In this document: positions 23,893-31,835 of the stretch, piece by piece
Layout: every line of letters begins with the position of its first letter
Numbering within the stretch: position 1 is the first letter of the stretch
DNA from: JAUPVL01 sp964481235
GTDB taxonomy: Bacteria > Patescibacteriota > Saccharimonadia > CAILAD01 > BJGX01
Assembly (NCBI GenBank): GCA_964481235.1
Contig: CAYZYH010000005.1
Span: 1-61,621 of the forward strand
Reading direction: 5' to 3'
Length of the DNA: 61,621 nucleotides
Program-made: the position numbers and the translations under genes
The notes under the pieces: generated by a model
The model's database searches: none
What the model was told of the DNA's origin: nothing
The model's input: only the letters and a program-made list of their open reading frames with translations

Positions 23893-25122
23893 ATGAAACC
23901 CCAAAACAAAAATTCAGATAAATTTACTTTTTCACACCGGCCAGATTATTTCTTGGCGGTACTGGTATTGATACTAATAACTATTGGTCTTGTTATGATT
24001 TACTCTACTGGATGGATAGCGGTATTAAAACAAACTGGCGGTAGTAGCGACCAGAATGGTTTTTTCTACACTCAACTATTGAGCTTTGGGCTAGGCATGA
24101 CTGGTTGGCTAGTAGCTAGCAAAGTAAAATATACTTTTTGGCAAAAGTATGCGAGTGTGTTTTTCTATGGATCTTTAGCCCTTATGTTCTTGGTTCTTGT
24201 TCCGGGAATAGCCGTGAAGGTCAATGGAGCAGCTAGGTGGGTACACTTTGGGCCAATAAACTTTCAACCAGTTGAATTTTTTAAACTTGGTACTATTTTG
24301 TTTGTAGCCGCCTGGATAGAAAAGAACAAGAACAAGCTTAATGAACCCTTTGAGGGGTTGGTACCTCTTATAATTATATTGGCTCTAGCAATGGGTTTAG
24401 TAGTGCTACTTCAAAAAGATATGGGCTCGGCTTCGGTACTGGCTAGTGCAATATTTTGCATGTATTTTATATCGGGTGTCCCCATTTGGATGTTTTTAGC
24501 TGCTGTCGGCGGTATGTTTGCCACTGCCGCCGCACTAATAGCTAGTTCTAGCTACAGGTTGTCTAGATACATTACTTTTTTAAATCATAGTGACGATCCT
24601 ACGGGTGCGGGCTACCATATCAACCAAGCTTTAATAGCGTTGGGCTCTGGAGGTATATTTGGACGTGGCCTGGGTAAGAGCTTACAGGCATATGGCTATT
24701 TACCCGAAGCTACCAATGACTCTATTTTTGCAATCATTGGTGAAGAATTTGGTTTAATAGGGGCGAGCACTATTATTATGCTAATTATCTTGCTTATTTG
24801 GCGCGGGTTTCGTATAATTCGAGACGCACCAGATGACTACGCAAAATTAGTAGCATGCGGTATTACAGCATGGATAGGCTTTCAGTCTTTTTTCAATATT
24901 GCAGCCATGCTTGGAATAATTCCACTTACAGGTATAACCCTGCCGTTTATTAGTTACGGCGGAACAAGTATGATCGCACTATTGATTTCAGTAGGTATTT
25001 TACAAAATATTTCACGCTATACGAAAGGAGAAGAGCCAGATGAAAATCGTGGTTTGCGGCGGCGGAACAGCCGGGCACATAACACCAGTCCTAGCAGTGA
25101 TCGACGCTCTGTACGAGTCTAA
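23893..25122 (+). CDS. ftsW: peptidoglycan glycosyltransferase FtsW (SEDS family)
   Basis: A 409-residue SEDS protein with about ten helices and the motifs VKVNGAARWV, QPVEFFKLG, LLQKDMGSA, GIIPLTGITLPFISYGG (quoted here in parts as IPLTGIT and PFISYGG). It polymerises glycan strands from lipid II together with FtsI. Its last 27 codons lie inside the start of murG in another frame, which makes an 83-nt overlap. The C-terminal tail coded by the overlap is Arg/Ser-rich and probably cytosolic. Confidence 0.95.
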   Translation: MKPQNKNSDKFTFSHRPDYFLAVLVLILITIGLVMIYSTGWIAVLKQTGGSSDQNGFFYTQLLSFGLGMTGWLVASKVKYTFWQKYASVFFYGSLALMFLVLVPGIAVKVNGAARWVHFGPINFQPVEFFKLGTILFVAAWIEKNKNKLNEPFEGLVPLIIILALAMGLVVLLQKDMGSASVLASAIFCMYFISGVPIWMFLAAVGGMFATAAALIASSSYRLSRYITFLNHSDDPTGAGYHINQALIALGSGGIFGRGLGKSLQAYGYLPEATNDSIFAIIGEEFGLIGASTIIMLIILLIWRGFRIIRDAPDDYAKLVACGITAWIGFQSFFNIAAMLGIIPLTGITLPFISYGGTSMIALLISVGILQNISRYTKGEEPDENRGLRRRNSRAHNTSPSSDRRSVRV

Positions 25123-26191
25123 CCCAGATATTAAGGTGGTTTTTATTGGCTCAGGTAGTGAAGTCGAGAAAAAGCTAGTCAGCACTTATAAGTTTGATTA
25201 TAAAATAATATCAGCTGGTAAATACCGACGCTACGGTCGTGGTGCTGGCAAAGAACTTGCAGATATTAAGACGAGTAGCAAGAACCTATCTGATCTTGTG
25301 AGATTCAGTAAAGGGTATCTGCAGGCCAAAAAGATTCTAAAGAGCTTTAAGCCCGATGTGGTATTTACTAAGGGTGGTTACGTGACGGTGCCGGTAGGCC
25401 TAGCGGCTTCAAGACTAAAAATACCGTTGGTTATTCATGATTCTGACGTTGTCTTTGGTCTAGCTAGTCGTATACTAGCTAGTAGAGCCCAAAAAATTGC
25501 TACTGGATTTCCTGTAGATGCATACCAAGACTATACCCAATCAAATAAATTAGTTTTTACAGGCAACCCTGTCAGAAACGAGCTACTCACCACCAGTCCC
25601 GACAAAGCTAAAAAAACTTTTGATTTTACTAATAACAAGCCTGTAGTATTTATTTTTGGTGGATCTCAGGGCGCAGAGGCCATTAATGATGTTGTCTTTG
25701 ATGGGTTAGAATTGATACTTAGAACTTATAACGTTATACACCACACGGGCATGCAAGGTATTGAAAGAGCCAGAATCATTGCTCATAAATTAGATGAAAA
25801 CTTAAAGAGTAGCTACAGACCGTTTGAATTTCTTCAATCGGAGATGGCCGATGCACTTTTTATTGCTAATATTGCAATCATAAGAGCGAGTGCAAGTTCG
25901 ATTGCCGAGGTAGCTGCTCACTCAAAACCAACTATACTTGTCCCAAATCCACTTTCTGCAAACAACCATCAACAACAAAATGCTACATTTTTAGAGAAAA
26001 TTGGAGCAGTAAGAATCATCCAGCAGACCAATCTTACACCAATCAGACTTTGCTCTGAAGTTGAAAAAATATTATCAAGTCCAAAGTCAAAGAAGTACCT
26101 TCAGTCCAATATTCATAAGGTTTGGGTTTCTGATGCGTCTACACGTATTGCAGACCTAATCATTAGCACTGCTAAGGAAAGTATGGTATGA
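25040..26191 (+). CDS. murG: UDP-GlcNAc transferase MurG
   Basis: A 383-residue GT28 enzyme: Gly-rich start VVCGGGTAGHITP, FTKGGYVTVPVGLAA in the N-domain, and a C-domain with FGGSQGAEAIND, RASASSIAEVAA and ANNHQQQNA. It converts lipid I to lipid II at the inner leaflet. The start is fixed by AAAGGAGAAGAG upstream and by the GGGTAGH motif near the N-terminus. This confirms that the 83-nt overlap with ftsW is real. The stop overlaps the ftsQ start by 4 nt. Confidence 0.96.
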   Translation: MKIVVCGGGTAGHITPVLAVIDALYESNPDIKVVFIGSGSEVEKKLVSTYKFDYKIISAGKYRRYGRGAGKELADIKTSSKNLSDLVRFSKGYLQAKKILKSFKPDVVFTKGGYVTVPVGLAASRLKIPLVIHDSDVVFGLASRILASRAQKIATGFPVDAYQDYTQSNKLVFTGNPVRNELLTTSPDKAKKTFDFTNNKPVVFIFGGSQGAEAINDVVFDGLELILRTYNVIHHTGMQGIERARIIAHKLDENLKSSYRPFEFLQSEMADALFIANIAIIRASASSIAEVAAHSKPTILVPNPLSANNHQQQNATFLEKIGAVRIIQQTNLTPIRLCSEVEKILSSPKSKKYLQSNIHKVWVSDASTRIADLIISTAKESMV

Positions 26192-27009
26192 ACGAACGTA
26201 GAAGAGTAAGAAGAGTAGCCAACTCTAATCAAGTAGGATATAAAAAATTAGAGCAAGTAAAGCAAGAAAAAACCAAGTTAACTCCCAAACGATTTATTCG
26301 ACCAATTATATACATTACGGTTATTGGGTTAGTATTTTATTTTATATTAGCTTCTAGTTTTTTTAGAATTCAAAAAATAGAGGTAGCTGGCAACCAGACA
26401 GTGGCTGAGTCAACTATAAAAGCTCAAGTAATAGAGATTATAGGAGGCTCACCAATCTCTCAAAACATATTTTTTGCATCATTACAAAACATAGATAACC
26501 AACTTAAAAAAAATAACTATCAGATAGCAAATACGAAAATAGACCGAATATACCCAAATAAGTTAAAGGTAACAATAACCGAACAAAAGCCTAGTTTACT
26601 CTGGAAATCAGGTAATGTAATATCGGTTTTTTCAAGCAATGGACATGCATACAGTGGGGAGCCAAGCGAGGAATTAAAGAGTAGCTTACCAACGGTAGTA
26701 GATACATCTAACCTTCCAGTAAAAACAGGGGAGGTAGCGTTAGCCGAAAGCTTTGTATCTTTTGTAGAACAGCTTCATAGTAAGCTACCAGAAAATGGGG
26801 TTAAAGTAGTAGAGTATCAAGTTCAAGAAACCACAACAGAGTTATTTATACTCACTCAGCAGGGCTACAAGATACGATTTGATACAACTAGGCCGTTAAG
26901 CGAACAGTTAACCGACCTAGTGACAGTGCTTGACGACCTTAAAAAACAGAATAAAGCGCCAAAGGAATATATTGACTTACGTATTAATGGTAGGGTGTTC
27001 TACAAATAG
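26188..27009 (+). CDS. ftsQ: cell division protein FtsQ/DivIB
   Basis: A 273-residue bitopic protein: basic cytosolic N-terminus, one helix (about 38-57), then a POTRA domain that starts FRIQKIEVAGNQTVAES, and a beta domain. The FtsQ/DivIB fold links FtsL to the divisome. The ATG overlaps the murG stop by 4 nt (ATGA). The usual next genes ftsA and ftsZ are absent from this position, and the cluster ends here. Confidence 0.9.
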   Translation: MNERRRVRRVANSNQVGYKKLEQVKQEKTKLTPKRFIRPIIYITVIGLVFYFILASSFFRIQKIEVAGNQTVAESTIKAQVIEIIGGSPISQNIFFASLQNIDNQLKKNNYQIANTKIDRIYPNKLKVTITEQKPSLLWKSGNVISVFSSNGHAYSGEPSEELKSSLPTVVDTSNLPVKTGEVALAESFVSFVEQLHSKLPENGVKVVEYQVQETTTELFILTQQGYKIRFDTTRPLSEQLTDLVTVLDDLKKQNKAPKEYIDLRINGRVFYK

Positions 27010-27839
27010 CTATAGTGAAATAGGGGATCATTGTAAAATATACTACAAATATTTTGCGACACTATAGACTAACTGTGGATAACTTTTAGCCAATAGCAAT
27101 AACTGTCAAAAGTCTTAAATTATAAACACCATGTTATTATTAGGCTTGATTAGGTAATTTTATTACGCGCCCAGTCTTTTGCAAATCAGCTGTATAACTC
27201 ATTATGTGCTATGTTCGGTTTTTGTATATATATGAGCTATAATTATTTGTACAATTATAAGCAAACAACGACTACCTAGGTATTATATGTAAGAGGGGAA
27301 CAAATAGCGCAAAAAATCACTAAAAAAATGATGTTTAATTATAAACAATTTTTAGTATTAATATTCAAATAAGACGCAAAATATACATTGTGCGACTAAG
27401 TATATTTTATACACTGGCTGATTAATTATACCAATATATTCTATTAAACTTCTCTTTGTTTACTTTATTTAAGCAATAGCAGTATTCCTTACTACACAAT
27501 ACCTTACTAATTGTTATGTAGTAATAAGTAAGAGCTAAACCTAGGTAGAATATTTATTATAAAACTAAACTTCCAAAACTAGTAATGCTAAATTATATCT
27601 AGGGCGATATATAAAATACTCACACTTTGATTTATTTCAATATCAAAAATATAGGGGAGGTGAATCAATTCTGTAAGCTAAGTTATGTGTCATACCACCT
27701 ATACCCATCATTATTTTATCGCTGGTTATTCGGCCTTTATTTAGTTTGCTACAGGTTTACTCCTACTAGAGTGTGTTTTCAGTTTTACTCCCCTATCTTC
27801 AGAGTGTATAGCTTACTTATTAATTTATTAAAACCACCA
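27010..27839. other. AT-rich intergenic region, no convincing gene
   Basis: About 830 bp between the end of the plus-strand division cluster and the end of a minus-strand ATPase gene, so the flanking genes converge. It contains one perfect DnaA-box sequence (TGTGGATAA, 27074-27082), an inverted repeat TTACTACA / TGTAGTAA (27489-27524), and two copies of ACCTAGGTA (near 27277 and 27538). The second copy leads into a tract faintly like a dif site. A plus-strand open frame from 27627 is antisense to the ATPase tail and is not accepted. No RNA gene is recognised. Confidence 0.5.
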
Positions 27840-30563
27840 CTAGTTTTTCTTTTTGGGGTAGAAAGGTTTATTGTGTCCAGCACGGTAGTTGCTTGGCTTG
27901 TTGTTGGTTTTCTTATTAATGTTTGTCTGTCCGTTTTTGCTCTGGTTTGGCTTGTAGGGCTCATTTCTACGCTTACTAACCGCTTGGCTTTTACTACCCT
28001 GTACCATATCACTATATTTTTTGGGCTCTGCACCACTTACTTTTAGAGATGGTAGACTAGCAGCAGTTCCGGCAATCTTTTGTTCGGTTTTTGTATTGTC
28101 ATTGGTATTACTTGATGAATTTTCCTCCTCCATACCACTCCATTCAGCTATAGATTTTTCTACACTAGCTCGTCCACTAGAATACTTGTCTCTACTAAGT
28201 TCTAGAATTTTACTAGAATGATCAGCAGGCGATTTCGGTACAAACAGAGTTTTAGCCGAAAAAGGTAGACTTGTTTGTCCATCGATACTCATACTAACGT
28301 AGATATCTTGTTTGTCCAGATTTACTAAATCTAAAGGTTCAAAAACCGGTTCGAAATAACGACTCAGGCTAGTGGCGTCTTCTGCACCGACTCTAAAAGT
28401 AATCATGCTACCAACGTTACCGAAAACGGCGTCCTTAACTTCGTCGGGCATCTGAGCTATGTATTGGTTTGCAACAGTTAGATAGAGCCCATATTTACGA
28501 GCCTCAGATAAAATCACTGCAAAACTCTCGGTAGCGAAGTTTTGAAATTCGTCCACGTAGAGATAAAATGGTCTACGATCGTCAATATTAGGTATATCTG
28601 CTCGGCTCATAGCATCTAATTGAATCTTGGTAATTAGCAAGCTACCCAGTATACTTGCATTGTCCTCACCTATTTTACCGCGGCTTAGATCGACAATTAA
28701 AATCTTACCCTCATCCATCATTTTACGAATACTAAAGGTACTTTTTTCTTGCCCAATAACATTACGAATAAGTGGGTTCGCAGTAAAAGCTCCTACCTTG
28801 TTAAGGACTGGTGCCACGGCTTCAGATGCAAACTTGTCGTTCCAGCTAGCAAACTCATTTACCCAAAATGCCTTCACTACAGGATCGGTTACGTTTCCAA
28901 TGATTTCGTTACGATATTTTTTGTCGGTGAGCATACGAGTAATACCAAGCAGTGTAGTATTGGGTGTTTCAAGGAGTGCTAGTAGTGTGTAACGTAAAAT
29001 ATGTTCAAGCCGTGGCCCCCAACTATCACCGAACATTTTTTTGAGTACCCCCACAATTTCAGAAGCTACGTTGCTACGGCGATTCACATCATAAACCTCC
29101 ATGGGGTTGAATGCCACCGGAAACTCGCCGTCAGCAGGGTTAAAATACACTACATCTTCTAATCGATGCTTAGGTATATAGCGAAGCATGTCTTGGGCGT
29201 AGTCACCGTGCGGGTCTACAACTGCAAAGCCTTCATTGTGGTAAATATCTGATAGAGTGAGCAAGTTGAGTAAAAACGACTTACCACTACCAGATTTACC
29301 AATAATATACATATGACGTTTGCGATCTTCGCGTTTGATACCAAATTTCATATTGGCTTGGCGAAATGTAGTTACTCCAAACAAGCTTATATCTTCTGCA
29401 GAAGTGTTATTAATAGTTGGTAAGTTACTGGGTGGCTCACCCACTTTTGTAGATGTATAAGCTACACCTGGCGTTTCTACGCTGGTATGAGGTAGGTGGT
29501 AGAGACTGGCGATCTCTTCAATATTTAGAACATAGCCAGCATCCTCGAACTCTCGCAATTGGTATTGTTCTAGGGCGGCCTCACCTGCTAACAACCCGGT
29601 GTTGGTAAAGCCATTTAAGTTAATGGTATTGAATTGCTTAAATCCTCCTACTAAGGCTTGCATGCGGGTTTTTGCCGCAGCATCACTATCCCCTACATAT
29701 ACGGCTCGTATTTTTACTGCATAGCCAAGTTTTTCAGCTTTAGTTTCGATAGCTGAATTCAAGGTAGTTTGGCCTGGCGTGAGTTCTTTTTTTTCGGGTT
29801 TTTTTGCATCTGCAGCTTGTACACTTGGTGGAACAGATAGCGCTTTGGCATAACCTACGGTTTTGCTTCCCAGGTTTTCAAAACGGCCAGGTTTTTTACC
29901 ATTAATTACTTCATTTATGTAGTTAAGACTTTTTTTGTGCCAACTATCATCAACTGGCTCCATTAAAAACTGTATCCACATCTGTTCGTTATCTGATAAC
30001 GATGCGAGGACTGTGGTGAGCCCAGCTAATGGATCTACTTCGAAAGTTTGGAAGGTACGAATTGGAAATATTTCGTCCTTCATCAGTGTAATCTCTGTAG
30101 AATATACATGGTTAGGATCGAGCCCCTCCTGGCTAGTGTAGTCGTGATTCATCTCGCTTATCTGTACAGATGGGTATTGAGCATAAATTTGACTACTCAC
30201 AAAATCCTTTAGATTTGTTGGGGTCCAGACGTAAAAATGTATGACCTGGTTGCGGGCAACAATCTCAAAGCTTATATGGTCTTGTATTCGCCTCTCCTTC
30301 TCTAGTTCACTTGTAGGCTGTAGTATGCCATGCAAACTAGCAAACATTTGCTCTGCTGACAGTTCTTTTTTTTCATTGTCTTTAGGCACTACGATATGTA
30401 ATAGGCTGAAGTCAGAATTCTGTAGATATTCTATCTTCTTACTATTATTTTTCCAGATTAAAAATCCCAAATAAGCGGCAATAAGAGTCCAGCCCCAAAA
30501 CTGAAAAAGAATGGTGCCAATCACGGAAAAAAATGTTGAAATTAGTGAAATGATATCGTTCAT
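27840..30563 (-). CDS. HerA/VirB4-like (DUF87) membrane-tethered ATPase
   Basis: A 907-residue protein. One or two N-terminal helices (about 8-37) are followed by a long beta/alpha N-domain (about 50-400) common to VirB4/TraC-like ATPases. The P-loop GKSGSGKS is at 422-429 with HGDYAQDML downstream. Walker B is YLYVDEFQNF near residue 670, with an ANQYIAQMP sensor segment. The final 150 residues are a Lys/Asn/Ser-rich disordered tail. This family of hexameric motors energises DNA or protein translocation, often in conjugation or type IV systems. Similar single-copy versions are common in Patescibacteria. No VirB6/VirD4 partners are adjacent, so substrate is unknown. dprA and topA are downstream in the same direction of the chromosome. 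Confidence 0.82.
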   Translation of the reverse strand: MNDIISLISTFFSVIGTILFQFWGWTLIAAYLGFLIWKNNSKKIEYLQNSDFSLLHIVVPKDNEKKELSAEQMFASLHGILQPTSELEKERRIQDHISFEIVARNQVIHFYVWTPTNLKDFVSSQIYAQYPSVQISEMNHDYTSQEGLDPNHVYSTEITLMKDEIFPIRTFQTFEVDPLAGLTTVLASLSDNEQMWIQFLMEPVDDSWHKKSLNYINEVINGKKPGRFENLGSKTVGYAKALSVPPSVQAADAKKPEKKELTPGQTTLNSAIETKAEKLGYAVKIRAVYVGDSDAAAKTRMQALVGGFKQFNTINLNGFTNTGLLAGEAALEQYQLREFEDAGYVLNIEEIASLYHLPHTSVETPGVAYTSTKVGEPPSNLPTINNTSAEDISLFGVTTFRQANMKFGIKREDRKRHMYIIGKSGSGKSFLLNLLTLSDIYHNEGFAVVDPHGDYAQDMLRYIPKHRLEDVVYFNPADGEFPVAFNPMEVYDVNRRSNVASEIVGVLKKMFGDSWGPRLEHILRYTLLALLETPNTTLLGITRMLTDKKYRNEIIGNVTDPVVKAFWVNEFASWNDKFASEAVAPVLNKVGAFTANPLIRNVIGQEKSTFSIRKMMDEGKILIVDLSRGKIGEDNASILGSLLITKIQLDAMSRADIPNIDDRRPFYLYVDEFQNFATESFAVILSEARKYGLYLTVANQYIAQMPDEVKDAVFGNVGSMITFRVGAEDATSLSRYFEPVFEPLDLVNLDKQDIYVSMSIDGQTSLPFSAKTLFVPKSPADHSSKILELSRDKYSSGRASVEKSIAEWSGMEEENSSSNTNDNTKTEQKIAGTAASLPSLKVSGAEPKKYSDMVQGSKSQAVSKRRNEPYKPNQSKNGQTNINKKTNNKPSNYRAGHNKPFYPKKKN

Positions 30564-30638
30564 GAGGTGCTAAAATAAGAACTTAGTTTTCTTAAAATGT
30601 GAAAGTATACAAAATTTTCTAACAAGGCAAATAAATAT

Positions 30639-31706
30639 CTATCGTCCGCCGCGACGACTCTGAACTCCGGTTGCAGTATATCCTTTTTTGAGTTGATAAA
30701 ATCCTTTGCTAGTGCGTTCAAATTGTGGCTTTTCCTGTAAGTTAAGCGTGATAGTAGTAGTTTTTACTTGTCTTCGCGCTAATACCTTGGTAATAATATC
30801 TTCTCTGCTCATTGGTGAGCTTTCTCGCAAGATCTCTTCTATTATATCAGCGACCGTACCACTTTGATAACCCCATTCACCTAGCGCGTAGATACCGCGA
30901 CCAATTAGTACGAAACGCCCATCTTTAATCAGTTCATTATGCACCGCTTGAGTTGTGACTTTTTTAGGATTTGCTGGCATTACTGCTATTTTTGTAGAAA
31001 TTTCGGTAAAGTGCATAGGTCTTCCACCCTTTTTTAACACTAAGTATATTTTATCTCTTATACTCTTAGGGTTTACTTCTGGCCAAATGCTTAAACCCCA
31101 TACATTATCTAGATTGGCTAGTTGAGTGCTTGCGGTAGCCAACTCTTCAAGTGCCTCGGGTTTATTCTCACCTTCAATTTTACCCACAAGCTTATCAAAC
31201 TTAACTGGTTTACCATTTTCTCTTGCAACGGTTATAATTTGATCGTGCAATTTGCGCACCCCATCTTCTTTATAACTATCACTTAAAAAGACTAAGTCGG
31301 CGTGCTGGTCGTTCTTATCTAAGAATGTAAAGTTTGGGTTGAGTTTTAAAAGAAAGCTAAGGTGCGGGAGAAGCTTGCCATCTAAGCCAAGTTCATTTAC
31401 GAGTGATGCAAAACCAATTATCCCGCCTTTTTTGTCGGTGATAGCAACCAATATATTACTAAGTTCGTGATCGTGCTTTGCTTGTTCACGTATCTTAGTA
31501 AGAGCAGCTTTTTCTATCTGTCTAACTCTCTCTCTAGTTATGCCAAGATCTCTACCTATTTGTTCTAGAGTTTGAGTTTTGCCAGTAGCCACACCATATC
31601 TACGTAACAGAATTTCTCTATCACGATCTTTTTTTAGTAGATCTAAACTCTCCGAAATCAATGTATCGAGTTGTTTTTTGTCTACACTTTGCGACTTATT
31701 TTGCAT
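30639..31706 (-). CDS. sigma-70 region 4 / HARE-HTH fusion protein
   Basis: A 355-residue protein. Residues about 30-85 are a sigma region 4 helix-turn-helix (TLEQIGRDLGITRERVRQIE is the DNA-reading part, quoted as LEQIGRDLGI and RERVRQIE). No region 2 or 3 is present, so it cannot be a normal sigma factor. Residues about 230-300 resemble the HARE-HTH domain of the RNA polymerase delta subunit (RGGRPMHFTEI-like GGRPMHFTEIS, and GRFVLIGRGIYALGEWG, of which GRGIYALGEWG is the typical end). The C-terminus is basic. The combination suggests an RNA-polymerase-associated regulator or anti-promoter factor. It is preceded by AAAGGA. Confidence 0.8.
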   Translation of the reverse strand: MQNKSQSVDKKQLDTLISESLDLLKKDRDREILLRRYGVATGKTQTLEQIGRDLGITRERVRQIEKAALTKIREQAKHDHELSNILVAITDKKGGIIGFASLVNELGLDGKLLPHLSFLLKLNPNFTFLDKNDQHADLVFLSDSYKEDGVRKLHDQIITVARENGKPVKFDKLVGKIEGENKPEALEELATASTQLANLDNVWGLSIWPEVNPKSIRDKIYLVLKKGGRPMHFTEISTKIAVMPANPKKVTTQAVHNELIKDGRFVLIGRGIYALGEWGYQSGTVADIIEEILRESSPMSREDIITKVLARRQVKTTTITLNLQEKPQFERTSKGFYQLKKGYTATGVQSRRGGR

Positions 31707-31835
31707 TAAAATTGTTTCCTTTGATTAAAAAAGCGAGTGATTTTAACGTATTACCTACAGAGATAGAAAACGTTTCTCTATCTGTAGACTAATAACTTAA
31801 CTCAATTATATCACTTTAGTTCTATATGGTCAACG

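Noticed and set aside
27074..27082. Replication origin near the DnaA box
   Set aside because: Only one perfect box is present, there is no dnaA or dnaN, and the flanking genes converge, the opposite of what is expected at an origin.
27627..28046. 139-aa hydrophobic plus-strand open frame with GGGGAGG near its start
   Set aside because: Its second half is exactly antisense to the Lys/Asn-rich tail of the ATPase at 27840-30563, which produces a hydrophobic shadow. The ribosome site overlaps the candidate GTG.
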